Below the pieces are notes generated by a model, which did no database searches, was not told where the DNA came from, and saw nothing but the letters and a program-made list of their open reading frames with translations. Shown piece after piece: positions 37,307 to 45,985 of a stretch of 64,000 nucleotides of DNA (its first letter is position 1; every line of letters begins with the position of its first letter). This stretch comes from Neisseriaceae bacterium (lineage in GTDB: Bacteria; Pseudomonadota; Gammaproteobacteria; Burkholderiales; Chromobacteriaceae). A program made the translations under genes and the position numbers. The stretch spans positions 1 through 64,000 of the forward strand of contig JAIYAC010000017.1 in the NCBI GenBank assembly GCA_027489245.1, read 5' to 3'.

Positions 37307-37457
37307 GAACGGGTCCTTGCAAACTGGCTTGCCAGCTTCATTCTTTCTTCATGCCGTTAGGGTTTTCAAGTAATTATTTATAAATATAAACGGTTTACGT
37401 AAAAGTAAAATTTATTGCCGAAGATAAAACAGCATGATGTTGCCCCGCAGGCACCCA

Positions 37458-38636
37458 CTAACCCGCCCTGGGTAATACAGGCTCATCGCCGTATATCACC
37501 CGGTTGCGGCCTTGCTGCTTGGCCTGATACATGCGTGTATCCGCCAGTGCCAAAAGTGCGGGCCAATCTGCAGCGTCATCTTCATGCCATTCGGCCACGC
37601 CCATGCTGGCCGTCAGCGGCTGGCCATCCGGGCGCAGGCCCAGGCCACGGCGGCGCACCCGGCGCAACACCAGCCGCGCTTGCGGCAACGTGGTTTGCGG
37701 CAGCAGCAGCAAAAACTCCTCGCCCCCCCAGCGGCACAGGATGTCGCTTTTACGCAGCAGCTGCCCCAGGTCTGCGGCCAACCTTTTGAGTGTCTGGTCG
37801 CCCGCGGCGTGGCCAAAGTTATCGTTGATGCTTTTGAAATGGTCTAGGTCAATAAACACCACCGCCAGCGGCATACTGCTGCGCTGGGCTTGCACGGCCA
37901 GCAGCTCCAGCATTTCTTCTGCACTACGGCGTGAAAACACCCCGGTCAGCGGGTCGCGCACAGCCTGCTGCACCAGCGCCGTCATGAATGCCAGCTGGGT
38001 CGTACAGGCCAGCGCCGACACCCCTGCTATCAGTACCTGTAGCCAGAACGCCCCCCAGAACACCGGCGGCACCATGGCAGACCACTCCAGATAGCCGGAG
38101 AGCAAATGCGCCAGCAAAGCGGGCAGCGCAAACGCCAGGCACTCCAGCAGGGTAAGCGGAAAGATCGCCAGCCCGGCCAGCAGCACAAAGGGCAAGAAGG
38201 TGTAGCCGGCGCTGATAATGCCGGACACACCTACCAGTGCGTAGTGGCTAAGCAACAAGTGGGAAAACAGATAGAACAGCGAAGGAATGGCAAACAGCAT
38301 GGCCATGCCGCGCCATGCGTTCAGCAAGCGGCCATCGGGGCGTAATGCACGGGTCAGGCTGACAAAGGCGGCCGTCGTCAGAATGCGCAGCCCTGCCAGC
38401 TGCCAGGATAGCGGCGATGGCAGCGTGTAGAGGTCGACCACAATCCACAGGGGCGTCAGGATGGAAAACAGGCACGCAAACAACCGTACGCGGTTCAGCA
38501 GCATGTGGGCGCGGCGGCTGGCCAGCAATGGCATATGCCGATGCGGCGACAGCAAACTGCCGGCATCGCCGTGGCCAACTTCGCCTGGCAATAAGCCCAA
38601 TACTTTGACCCAGAACAGCACAGACAGTCGACCCAT
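37458..38636 (-). CDS. Membrane diguanylate cyclase
   Basis: 392 residues: six or so membrane helices (about 45-225) of a sensor resembling the MASE type, then a GGDEF domain with DPLTGVFSRRSAEEML, FIDLDHFKSINDNFGHAAGD and an intact active site RWGGEEF near residue 305. RKSD five residues before it is a complete I-site, so product inhibition is expected. A GTG at 38639 lies directly before the ATG at 38636; AGGGA is correctly spaced for the ATG. It is on the same strand as, and 151 bases ahead of, the PAS kinase operon, giving a synthesis and breakdown pair for cyclic-di-GMP. Confidence 0.92.
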   Translation of the reverse strand: MGRLSVLFWVKVLGLLPGEVGHGDAGSLLSPHRHMPLLASRRAHMLLNRVRLFACLFSILTPLWIVVDLYTLPSPLSWQLAGLRILTTAAFVSLTRALRPDGRLLNAWRGMAMLFAIPSLFYLFSHLLLSHYALVGVSGIISAGYTFLPFVLLAGLAIFPLTLLECLAFALPALLAHLLSGYLEWSAMVPPVFWGAFWLQVLIAGVSALACTTQLAFMTALVQQAVRDPLTGVFSRRSAEEMLELLAVQAQRSSMPLAVVFIDLDHFKSINDNFGHAAGDQTLKRLAADLGQLLRKSDILCRWGGEEFLLLLPQTTLPQARLVLRRVRRRGLGLRPDGQPLTASMGVAEWHEDDAADWPALLALADTRMYQAKQQGRNRVIYGDEPVLPRAG

Positions 38637-38639
38637 CAC

Positions 38640-38760
38640 GTCCCTAGCATCACAAATAAGGCTTTATTATCAAAATAATATCGTTTCGATAGTTTGCTAA
38701 AAATCAAGGTAGCCGATATTTGACATGTAGATAGCCATTTTCTGCCGACTCGCAGGCTTT
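38640..38760 (-). promoter_or_regulatory. AT-rich promoter region of the diguanylate cyclase gene
   Basis: The region upstream of the cyclase is strongly AT-rich between 38650 and 38710 compared with its surroundings. It probably holds the leftward promoter, but hexamers cannot be assigned with confidence. No gene is supported here. Confidence 0.4.
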
Positions 38761-38811
38761 AATGGCAGTGCCATGCCTCTCACACCCAATGCGCGCAGGC
38801 ACGTCAGCATG

Positions 38812-38846
38812 AAAAACCCCCTTGCCATGACGGCCAAGGGGGTTTT
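38812..38846. terminator. Bidirectional terminator after alr
   Basis: AAAAACCCCCTTG and CAAGGGGGTTTT arms around a ten-base loop; leftward it ends in five T residues, 50 bases beyond the alr stop. Confidence 0.88.
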
Positions 38847-38896
38847 ATACAGCACGAAAAGCGCAACACTCTGCACTCCCATGCTATTGCCATGCC

Positions 38897-39964
38897 TTAT
38901 TCGTAGTGGAAATGTGCGCGCTTCACATTGCACAGCACTTCGTAGCCAATGGTGCCGGCATGCGCCGCGACATCGTTCACGCTGATGTTATCTCCCCACA
39001 GCTCAACCGTGCTGCCCACACCTGCCTGCGGGATATCGGTCAGGTCTACCGTCATCATGTCCATCGACACACGGCCGATCACGCGGCTAGGCGTGCCGTC
39101 GATCAGTACCGGGCTACCGGTGGACGCCAGGCGCGGGTAGCCGTCGGCGTAGCCGCAGGCCATCAGGCCCACACGGGTGGGCCGCTCGGTATGGAACGAC
39201 GCGCCGTAGCCTACTGGCTCGCCGGCGCCCAGCTCGCGCACGCCAAAAATACGCGTGGTCAGCTGCATCACCGCCTTCAGGCCAACGTTGGCCGCATGGC
39301 CGGCGGGTAGCGGCGTGGCGCCGTACAGCATGATGCCGGGGCGGCCCCAGTCGCGGTGCGCGTCAGCGTGGATCATGATGCCAGCCGAGTTGGCCAGGCT
39401 GGTTTCACCGCCCAGGCCCGCTGTGGCGGCATCAAAAGCGGCGATCTGCGCATCGGTAGCCGGGCAGCCCGGCTCGTCGGCGCGGGCAAAGTGCGTCATC
39501 TTGACGATGGCGTCTACCTTGCCACTCTGTTCCAGTTCGCGATAAGCCGCCGCGTAATCAGCCGGGAAGAAACCGGCGCGGTGCATGCCGGAATCCATCT
39601 TCAGCCACACGCGATACGGCTTGTCGGCCGGTGCGGCCAACAGCATGGCCAGTTGCTCGCGGTTTTGCACCACCAGCCACAGCTCGTGCGCCTGCACCTC
39701 GGCCAGCTCGGCTGGCTCGAATACGCCTTCCAGCAGCAGGATGGGCAGGCGAATGCCGGCGGCGCGCAGCTGCAGTGCCTCTTCGAGGCAGGCCACGGCG
39801 TAACCGTCGGCCACGTCGGCTACCGCCTGGGCGCAGCGCACCGCGCCGTGGCCGTAGGCATTGGCTTTCACCACGGCCAGCGCGCGGCCACCGTGCTGCT
39901 GGCGCGCCAGCAGGTAGTTATGTCGGAAATGATCCAGGCGAATGGATGCTATCAATGGGCGCAT
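38897..39964 (-). CDS. dadX: Alanine racemase, catabolic DadX type
   Basis: PLP enzyme interconverting L- and D-alanine, 355 residues. The PLP lysine is in AVVKANAYGHG (about residues 30-40), the second catalytic tyrosine region is GEPVGYGASF, and SMDMMTVDLTDIP is a fold-type III hallmark. It lies seven bases downstream of dadA on the same strand, so it is called the catabolic DadX, which supplies D-alanine to DadA. It might also be the only alanine racemase for cell-wall synthesis; this cannot be judged here. Confidence 0.94.
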   Translation of the reverse strand: MRPLIASIRLDHFRHNYLLARQQHGGRALAVVKANAYGHGAVRCAQAVADVADGYAVACLEEALQLRAAGIRLPILLLEGVFEPAELAEVQAHELWLVVQNREQLAMLLAAPADKPYRVWLKMDSGMHRAGFFPADYAAAYRELEQSGKVDAIVKMTHFARADEPGCPATDAQIAAFDAATAGLGGETSLANSAGIMIHADAHRDWGRPGIMLYGATPLPAGHAANVGLKAVMQLTTRIFGVRELGAGEPVGYGASFHTERPTRVGLMACGYADGYPRLASTGSPVLIDGTPSRVIGRVSMDMMTVDLTDIPQAGVGSTVELWGDNISVNDVAAHAGTIGYEVLCNVKRAHFHYE

Positions 39965-39971
39965 GGCAGTC

Positions 39972-41279
39972 TCAGGCTTTGGCCGCAGCAGGCTGGAACA
40001 TCGGCACCACCAGGGTTTCGCCTTGCTTGGCGTAACGCTGCATCGACAGGCCGTCTACCAGGATGTCCGGCTGCGTGCCGGTAATCAGGTCGGCCAGCAC
40101 CTTGCCGGAACCGGCGCACATCGTCCAGCCCAGCGTGCCGTGGCCGGTGTTCAGCGACAGGTTGCTGTAGCGGGTACCACCGATAATCGGCGTGCCGTCC
40201 GGGGTCATCGGGCGCAGGCCGGTCCAGAACTCGGCACGCGATACGTCGCCGCCGTCCGGGTACAGGTCGGTGACCACCATTTCCAGCGTGGCGCGGCGTT
40301 TCGGGTTCAGGCTCAGGTCAAAACCGGCCAGCTCGGCCATGCCGCCTACGCGGATGCGGTTGTCAAAGCGGGTGATGGCGATCTTGTAGGTCTCGTCCAG
40401 CACGGTGGAGACCGGCGCGCCTTTGCCGTTGGTGATCGGCACAGTCAGCGAGTAGCCTTTTACCGGGTACACCGGAATATCGATACCGATGGCCTTGACC
40501 ATCTCGCGCGAGTAGCTGCCGGTGGCGACCACGTAATGATCGGCGCTCAGCAGCTCGCCCTCCACCACCACGCCGGTCACTTTGTCGCCGTAGGTCTGGA
40601 TGCTGTCGATGCTCTTGCCCCACAGGAACTTCACGCCCAGGCCGGCGCACATCTCGGCCAGGCGGGTGGTGAACATCTGGCAATCGCCGGTGTCGTCGTT
40701 CGGCAGTCGCAGGCCACCCTTGAGCTTGTGCTTGGTCTTTTTCAGCGCCGGCTCGATGCGGGCGCAGCCGTCGGCGTCCAGCACTTCGTAGGCCACGCCG
40801 CACTCTTTCAGCACCTCGATGTCCTTGCCCATGGCGTCCACCTGCTGCTGGCTGCGGAACAGCTGCAGCGTGCCACCTTCGCGGCCTTCAAAGCCCAGGC
40901 CGGTTTCGGTTTTCAGCTCGCGGATCATGTCACGGCTGTACTCGGCCAGGCGCATCATGCGGCCTTTGTTCACGTTGTAAGCCTGCGGGTTGCAGTTGGC
41001 GAACATGCGTGCCATCCATTCCCACTGGTAGGTGCTGCCGTCCACGCGGATAGCCAGCGGCGCGTGCTTCTGGAACAGCCATTTCACCGCCTTGGCCGGG
41101 ATGCCAGGCGCCGCCCACGGCGCAGCGTAGCCCGGGGAGATCTGGCCAGCATTGGCAAAGCTGGTTTCCAGCGCGGGGCCGGGCTGACGCTCCACCACGG
41201 TCACGTCGACGCCGGCTTTGGCCAGATACCATGCTGTGGAAATGCCGATAACCCCACCACCAAGAACGATGACTTTCAT
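39972..41279 (-). CDS. dadA: D-amino acid dehydrogenase small subunit DadA
   Basis: Membrane-associated flavoenzyme that oxidises D-alanine to pyruvate and ammonia, passing electrons to quinone. The 435-residue protein begins with the FAD motif [21 protein letters not shown], then [32 protein letters not shown], the typical DadA segment, and ends with [39 protein letters not shown]. It is first in dadAX. A divergent Lrp-family gene, separated by an AT-rich region, is its probable alanine-responsive regulator. Confidence 0.96.
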   Translation of the reverse strand: MKVIVLGGGVIGISTAWYLAKAGVDVTVVERQPGPALETSFANAGQISPGYAAPWAAPGIPAKAVKWLFQKHAPLAIRVDGSTYQWEWMARMFANCNPQAYNVNKGRMMRLAEYSRDMIRELKTETGLGFEGREGGTLQLFRSQQQVDAMGKDIEVLKECGVAYEVLDADGCARIEPALKKTKHKLKGGLRLPNDDTGDCQMFTTRLAEMCAGLGVKFLWGKSIDSIQTYGDKVTGVVVEGELLSADHYVVATGSYSREMVKAIGIDIPVYPVKGYSLTVPITNGKGAPVSTVLDETYKIAITRFDNRIRVGGMAELAGFDLSLNPKRRATLEMVVTDLYPDGGDVSRAEFWTGLRPMTPDGTPIIGGTRYSNLSLNTGHGTLGWTMCAGSGKVLADLITGTQPDILVDGLSMQRYAKQGETLVVPMFQPAAAKA

Positions 41280-41454
41280 GTTTACCTCCAGGCTACCCTG
41301 TTGAAACAGGACAGCGCGGGCTGTCCTGTCGTGTGTGCGATCGGCGGCTTTTGCCGCTCAGTGAATTTGCGTAGTATATTGATTAAAACGCAGTTTTTTT
41401 CACTTATATTTAATAATCATCCAGTCAATATCACCGCTAAAAAAGGCCAAAAAA
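41280..41454. promoter_or_regulatory. Divergent dadA / lrp control region
   Basis: 175 bases with an AT-rich core (about 41374-41425: ATATTGATTAAAACG, a seven-T run, TTATATTTAATAATCA). Lrp-family proteins bind such degenerate AT-rich sites in phase along the helix, so this is the probable Lrp operator of dadAX and possible autoregulatory site. Exact promoter hexamers are not assigned. Confidence 0.55.
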
Positions 41455-41949
41455 GTGAAACCGCAACGCAGCATGGACAAAACCCGCCAGCTGGACAAAC
41501 TGGACATCAAAATCCTGCAGCACTTGCAGGCCAACGCCCGCATCGCCATGACCGAGCTGGCCGAAAAAGTCGGCCTGTCCACCACGCCCTGTACCGAACG
41601 CGTGCGGCGGCTAGAGCGTGAAGGCGTGATCGAGGGCTACCACGCCCGCCTGAACCCGCAGGCGCTGGGCGCCAGCCTGCTGGTATTCGTGGAGATCAAG
41701 CTGTCGGCCAAGTCGGGCGATATCTTCGACGCCTTTCGCCGCGAGGTACAAAAGCTGCCCGACATCATGGAATGCCACCTGGTCTCCGGCGAGTACGACT
41801 ATTTATTAAAGGTGCGCCTGCCGGACATGTCCATGTACCGCAAGATTCTGGGCGACATTCTGCTGAAGCTGCCGCAGGCCAACGAATCGCGCAGCTACGT
41901 GGTGATGGAAGAGGTAAAAGAAACCTGGCTGCTGAACCTGGATAGCTAA
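41455..41949 (+). CDS. Lrp/AsnC-family regulator of dadAX
   Basis: Leucine-responsive-type transcription regulator, 164 residues when started at GTG 41455, the same length as E. coli Lrp; ATG 41473 is an alternative. The N-terminal helix-turn-helix is LDIKILQHLQANARIAMTELAEKVGLSTTPCTERVRRLEREGVIEGY and the C-terminal RAM ligand domain includes LLVFVEIKL, ECHLVSGEYDYLLKVRLPDM and NESRSYVVMEEVKET. Its divergent position beside dadA-dadX implies alanine-dependent control of D-alanine catabolism, as with DadR/Lrp in other proteobacteria. Confidence 0.92.
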   Translation: MKPQRSMDKTRQLDKLDIKILQHLQANARIAMTELAEKVGLSTTPCTERVRRLEREGVIEGYHARLNPQALGASLLVFVEIKLSAKSGDIFDAFRREVQKLPDIMECHLVSGEYDYLLKVRLPDMSMYRKILGDILLKLPQANESRSYVVMEEVKETWLLNLDS

Positions 41950-42025
41950 GGCCGCATTGGCGCGTGACTTATAGGTGTTTCCTGACTAAGCTGCCGACCA
42001 TGACAACCGTATCCACCCACCCGCA

Positions 42026-42652
42026 ATGAATACCCTGATCCTGCTGGAACGCCTGCCAGAACCGCTACCAGAAGAGGCGCAGGCGCAGCGCGAAGCCCTG
42101 AAAACCCTGGGCCGCCAGCTGGCGCTACAGGCGGCCTCGCAGCTAATGTCGCTGCCGCTTCGCCACTTTTCCATGGACAGCAGCAAGCCACCCTGTCTGC
42201 TGCTGGAAGGCGCACCTGCCCCGCTAGGCCTGTCCATCAGCCACAGCGGGCCATGGGTCGCGGCGGCGGTATCGGTATGCCGCCCGCTGGGCCTGGACAT
42301 AGAGCAAACCACCGCACCCGCGCCCGCCGCGCTGGGCGAGCTGCTGGCTGCAGATGAGTCGGCATGGTTGGCCGCACAGCCAGCCATTACCTTGCCCGGC
42401 GAACCATTCTGGGCGGTATGGACACTGAAAGAAGCGCTGGGCAAATACCACGGCCGCCGCTGGGAAACACCACAGCAAACGCGCTACATCCACCAGATCG
42501 ACCATTACGCCGCCCACCTGGCGCTGCCAGAGCACGGCCTGCTGCTGGCCATCAGCGCCCCGGCGCCACTGGACTGCAAGCTACAATACGCTAGCCAGCC
42601 AGCCCAGCGTGTCGCCCTGCAGCGCTGGCCCGGCTACGCGGGTAAAGGCTAG
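42026..42652 (+). CDS. 4'-phosphopantetheinyl transferase, Sfp superfamily
   Basis: Transfers the phosphopantetheine arm from CoA to carrier proteins. In the 208-residue protein the superfamily motifs are LGLSISHSGPWVAAAVS, the metal-binding LGLDIEQT and WAVWTLKEALGKYHG (equivalents of the P1, GVDIE and WxxKEA motifs). It is Sfp/HetI-like and not the short AcpS. No nonribosomal peptide or polyketide genes are present in the window, so the carrier protein partner is unknown. Starts 76 bases after lrp on the same strand and ends at a repeat copy. Confidence 0.9.
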   Translation: MNTLILLERLPEPLPEEAQAQREALKTLGRQLALQAASQLMSLPLRHFSMDSSKPPCLLLEGAPAPLGLSISHSGPWVAAAVSVCRPLGLDIEQTTAPAPAALGELLAADESAWLAAQPAITLPGEPFWAVWTLKEALGKYHGRRWETPQQTRYIHQIDHYAAHLALPEHGLLLAISAPAPLDCKLQYASQPAQRVALQRWPGYAGKG

Positions 42653-42657
42653 CCGGC

Positions 42658-42668
42658 TGCGGCCAACC
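42658..42668 (-). repeat. Single TGCGGCCAACC copy after the transferase gene
   Basis: Exact 11-base copy of the window-wide repeat, six bases beyond the stop, unpaired. Confidence 0.8.
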
Positions 42669-42669
42669 A

Positions 42670-42832
42670 TGCCGGTGCATGTAGGCACAATAACAGTGCA
42701 CAAAAAGATATTTGCACCAAACACTTACAGCGACTCGCACCAAATATCGCCACGCAAAACGCATAGCCACCTAGTTACACAAGACTTGTGACCGTCACGC
42801 ACCGAAAACGGTCATCTGGCACTGTTATTGCT
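42670..42832 (+). promoter_or_regulatory. Sigma-54 promoter of amtB with NtrC-like half sites
   Basis: TGGCACTGTTATTGCT (42817-42832) matches the sigma-54 -24/-12 consensus TGGCAC-N5-TTGCT with the exact GG-to-GC spacing. Upstream are GCAC-type half sites including two GCACCAAA direct repeats (42714 and 42737) and a GTGC-N6-GCAC pair (42675-42688), plausible NtrC enhancer elements. Nitrogen-limitation control of amtB follows by inference. Confidence 0.85.
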
Positions 42833-42867
42833 CACCCTGCACCATAATATCCATCAGGGAGCATGAA

Positions 42868-44067
42868 ATGCCTGCCACTACCCCCAACGACGTACTGTTT
42901 CTGCTACTGGGCGCCGTGATGATCCTGGCCATGCACGCCGGCTTTGCCTTTCTGGAGCTGGGCACCGTGCGCAAGAAAAACCAGGTCAATGCGCTGGTGA
43001 AAATCCTCACCGACTTTGCCGTGTCGGCCATCGCCTACTTCTTCGTGGGCTACAGCGTGGCCTATGGCGTGGATTTTCTGGCTGATGTGAAACACATCAG
43101 CCAGGCCAATGGCTACGAGCTGGTGAAGTTCTTCTTCCTGTTGACCTTCGCCGCCGCCATTCCCGCCATCGTGTCTGGCGGCATTGCCGAGCGCGCCAAA
43201 TTCCATCCGCAGTCTGCTGCCACCTTTTTGCTGGTAGGCCTGGTGTATCCGTTTTTTGAAGGCATCGCCTGGAACGGCCACTTTGGCGTGCAAGACTGGC
43301 TGACGGCCAACCTGGGCGCACCGTTTCACGATTTTGCCGGCTCGGTAGTGGTACACGCTGTGGGTGGCTGGATCGGCTTGGCAGCCGTGCTGCACCTGGG
43401 CGCACGCCGTGGCCGCTACACCAAAGAAGGCCGCGTGGCGGCGCACCCGCCGTCGTCCATCCCCTTCCTGGCGCTGGGCGCGTGGATCCTGATTGTGGGC
43501 TGGTTTGGCTTTAACGTGATGAGCGCGCAAAAGATGACCGGCATCTCGGGCCTGGTGGCGATGAACTCGCTGATGGCCATGGTAGGTGGCACCCTCACCG
43601 CCATGTGGCTGGGCAAGAACGACCCTGGCTTTATCCATAACGGCCCGCTGGCCGGTTTGGTGGCTGTATGCGCCGGCTCCGACATCATGCACCCGGTAGG
43701 CGCGCTAGTCGTGGGTGGCGTGGCCGGTGCCATGTTTGTCTGGCTATTCACCCTGACGCAAAACCGCTGGAAGATCGACGACGTACTGGGCGTATGGCCG
43801 CTGCACGGCCTGTGCGGCGCCTGGGGCGGCATTGCCGCCGGTATCTTCGGGCTGGAAGCGCTGGGTGGCGCCGGCGGCGTCACACTGCTGTCGCAGCTGG
43901 CCGGCACCGCCGCCGGCGTAGCGGTGGGCTTTGGCGGCGGCTATATCGTGTACGGTGTGCTGAAGAAAACCGTGGGCATCCGCCTGTCGGACGAAGAAGA
44001 GTTCAACGGCGCCGACCTGTCCATCCACCAGATTACCGCCACGCCAGAGCGCGAAAGCAACTGGTAA
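42868..44067 (+). CDS. amtB: Ammonium transporter AmtB
   Basis: Trimeric ammonium channel, 399 residues, eleven predicted membrane helices with no signal peptide. Amt signatures include FAFLELGTVRKKNQVNALVK, FAGSVVVHAVGGWIGLAAVLHLGAR with the first pore histidine, and DDVLGVWPLHGLCGAWGGIAAGIFG with the second. CAGGGAG lies before the ATG. The usual glnK partner is not adjacent: upstream is a phosphopantetheinyl transferase gene and downstream a terminator, so GlnK must be encoded elsewhere. The gene is preceded by a strong sigma-54 promoter. Confidence 0.96.
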   Translation: MPATTPNDVLFLLLGAVMILAMHAGFAFLELGTVRKKNQVNALVKILTDFAVSAIAYFFVGYSVAYGVDFLADVKHISQANGYELVKFFFLLTFAAAIPAIVSGGIAERAKFHPQSAATFLLVGLVYPFFEGIAWNGHFGVQDWLTANLGAPFHDFAGSVVVHAVGGWIGLAAVLHLGARRGRYTKEGRVAAHPPSSIPFLALGAWILIVGWFGFNVMSAQKMTGISGLVAMNSLMAMVGGTLTAMWLGKNDPGFIHNGPLAGLVAVCAGSDIMHPVGALVVGGVAGAMFVWLFTLTQNRWKIDDVLGVWPLHGLCGAWGGIAAGIFGLEALGGAGGVTLLSQLAGTAAGVAVGFGGGYIVYGVLKKTVGIRLSDEEEFNGADLSIHQITATPERESNW

Positions 44068-44119
44068 GGTTGGCCGCAAGACAAAGCGCCCGGCGTGTTG
44101 ATGACACGCCGGGCGCTTT
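44068..44119. terminator. Repeat copy and bidirectional terminator after amtB
   Basis: GGTTGGCCGCA follows the amtB stop immediately (44068-44078). Then AAAGCGCCCGGCGTGT (44083-44098) and its exact complement (44104-44119) form a 16-pair stem around TGATG, flanked by A and T residues, serving both converging genes. Confidence 0.9.
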
Positions 44120-44133
44120 ATTCATACCACAGC

Positions 44134-44436
44134 TTACAGACTGGCCAGATGCTGCTTGGTGGTGGCGATCTGCGCCGGCAGCGTCTCCAGTTTGTCCATC
44201 GGCGTATCGTTGCCGATGACCCAATTACCCGCAAAGTCGGTCGCGTCGAGCACGCGGGCCACAATCTCGCGCGATTGCACCTCGCGCACTTCAGGCGGAA
44301 TGCCGGAGCCATTGCGCACTATCTTGGTGTAACGCACATCCCGTTTGTCAAAAAACCTGCCATGCGTGATCTGGCGGGATACCCCGCCACCCGCGCCGAG
44401 CGGGCCGGAAACGGGCCGGCTACGGCCTACGGGCAT
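44134..44436 (-). CDS. Small hypothetical protein downstream of the Sel1 gene
   Basis: A 100-residue frame whose start overlaps the end of the Sel1-repeat gene by ten bases. No family is recognised. The C-terminal 70 residues (YTKIVRNGSGIPPEVREV onwards) look protein-like and hydrophilic, ending at a terminator, while the first 30 residues are Gly/Ser/Arg-rich and read like translated GC-rich noise. It may be a short coupled gene, use a later start, or be the remnant of a longer gene. Confidence 0.35.
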   Translation of the reverse strand: MPVGRSRPVSGPLGAGGGVSRQITHGRFFDKRDVRYTKIVRNGSGIPPEVREVQSREIVARVLDATDFAGNWVIGNDTPMDKLETLPAQIATTKQHLASL

Positions 44437-45716
44437 TGCGCAGCCTTGAAGGCAGGCAGCGTTTCCTGGAAACGGTCCAGTACCACCAGCAGCTGGCCCG
44501 GCTGCGACATCTGGCGCGACAGCTGCTGCGCTGCGGCCACCTCGGCGCTGGACATCTCCTGCGTCAGCTGGCGCAGATTATCGGCAGCCTTTTCATTACC
44601 CGTCACTTGCGCCAGGTTGTACAGGGCGTAGGCAATCACGCTACTGGCAGGTACGCCCTGACCAAAGCGATAGTGGGCACCAAGGTTGAACTGCGCTGCG
44701 GCATATCCCTGCTCGGCGGCCTTACGGTACCAGGCAACCGCCTGGGTGGCGTCTTGCGGCACACCACTACCTTTGGCATACATCGCGCCAAGATTGACCT
44801 GTGCTGCGGGGTAACCCTGCTCGGCCGCTTTGCGGTACCAGGCCACAGCTTGGACGGCGTCTTTCGGCACACCATTACCGTGTTCATATATCACACCAAG
44901 GTTGTGCTGCGCACTGGCATGCTCCTGCGCGGCCGCTTTGCGGTACCAGCCAACCGCCTGGGCGGCGTCTTTTGGCACACCATCACCATTGCCATACCTC
45001 ACACCAAGGTTGAACTGCGCTGCGGCATAACCCTGCTCGGCGGCCTTACGGTACCAGGCCACCGTTTGGGTAGCGTCTTGCGGCACACCACTACCTTTGG
45101 CATACATCACACCAAGGTTGACCTGTGCTGCGGCATAACCCTGCTCGGCAGCCTTGCGGTACCAGGTCACCGCTTGGATAGCGTCTTTTGGCACACCGTA
45201 ACCGTTGGCATACATCACGCCAAGACTGTACTGCCCATCTGCATCGCCCTGCTCAGCAGCTTTGCGGTACCAGGCCACCGCTTGAGTCTCGTCTTTCGGC
45301 ACACCATTACCGTTGGCATACATCACTCCAAGGTTGTACTGCGCATCTGCATCGCCCTGCTCGGCAGCTTTGCGGTACCAGGCCACGGCCAGGGCAGCGT
45401 CTCTCGGCACACCTTCACCGTTGGCATACATCACACCAAGGGAGTACTGCGCTGCGGCATCGCCCTGCTCGGCCGCTTTGCGGAACCAGCTGACCGCTTG
45501 GATAGCGTCTTTTGGCACACCCCTGCCGTAGTAGTACATCACGCCCAGATAACCCTGCGCAGCGGCGTTGCCTTGCGCGGCTTCCGGTTGCAGGGCGGCC
45601 AGAGCGGCGGAGTAATCCTGGCGTTGGTAAGCCGCTTCGCCAGCCTGAAAGTCGGCCAGGGCCAGGGCCGGGCTGGAGGCCAGCAAGACAGCCAGTAATA
45701 GTGAACGCATGCGCAT
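44427..45716 (-). CDS. Exported Sel1-like repeat protein
   Basis: 429 residues with a signal peptide (cleavage near ALALA-DF, about residue 22) and then nine tandem Sel1-like repeats of 36 residues, each of the form AAAQxxLGVMYxxGxGVPxDxxQAVxWYRKAAEQGD. The DNA repeats with a 108-base period. Repeats 5 and 8 are nearly identical, suggesting recent internal duplication. Sel1 arrays form alpha-solenoids for protein binding; periplasmic members act in stress or host interaction, but no specific role can be stated. GGAGAA precedes the ATG at 45716. A CAAAGG tandem repeat lies 45 bases upstream. Confidence 0.92.
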   Translation of the reverse strand: MRMRSLLLAVLLASSPALALADFQAGEAAYQRQDYSAALAALQPEAAQGNAAAQGYLGVMYYYGRGVPKDAIQAVSWFRKAAEQGDAAAQYSLGVMYANGEGVPRDAALAVAWYRKAAEQGDADAQYNLGVMYANGNGVPKDETQAVAWYRKAAEQGDADGQYSLGVMYANGYGVPKDAIQAVTWYRKAAEQGYAAAQVNLGVMYAKGSGVPQDATQTVAWYRKAAEQGYAAAQFNLGVRYGNGDGVPKDAAQAVGWYRKAAAQEHASAQHNLGVIYEHGNGVPKDAVQAVAWYRKAAEQGYPAAQVNLGAMYAKGSGVPQDATQAVAWYRKAAEQGYAAAQFNLGAHYRFGQGVPASSVIAYALYNLAQVTGNEKAADNLRQLTQEMSSAEVAAAQQLSRQMSQPGQLLVVLDRFQETLPAFKAAQCP

Positions 45717-45760
45717 GAGGGTTCTCCATCGGTAGTGGCAGGGGTTCTACCGCGCCAGTG

Positions 45761-45784
45761 CAAAGGCAAAGGCAAAGGCAAAGG
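45761..45784. repeat. Hexanucleotide tandem repeat (CAAAGG)x4
   Basis: Four perfect CAAAGG units upstream of the leftward Sel1-repeat gene, with a partial unit after. A short repeat in a promoter region could change length by slippage and alter promoter spacing. Confidence 0.9.
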
Positions 45785-45948
45785 CGTGATGATACATGCA
45801 AAACCATGACGCATAAAAATATACCAAATGTATAAATGTCAATGATTGTTACCAGCCACCAGCAGCCAACCTTTGCCAGCCCCCAGAGAATTCAGCACAC
45901 GACGCGGTACCGGCCCAGTGTGTGAGCCGCGTGGAGCTTGCCCTTAAA

Positions 45949-45967
45949 GTTAATAAGAATTATTATC
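45949..45967. promoter_or_regulatory. Fur box in the hemP-hmuRSTUV promoter
   Basis: The reverse strand reads GATAATAATTCTTATTAAC, matching 14 of 19 positions of the Fur consensus GATAATGATAATCATTATC. It overlaps promoter-like TTGCCC (45938-45943) and TATTAT (45961-45966) at 17-base spacing. Iron repression of the heme operon is inferred. Confidence 0.75.
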
Positions 45968-45985
45968 ATCAAAGGAGGTCACATC

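Noticed and set aside
38697-38933. 78-codon leftward frame
   Set aside because: It runs through the alr terminator and the end of alr, without ribosome site or recognisable sequence.
44427-45620. Regular ~108-base repeats that might suggest a CRISPR or satellite array
   Set aside because: The repeats are in frame and encode nine Sel1-like units of 36 residues; no unique spacers exist.
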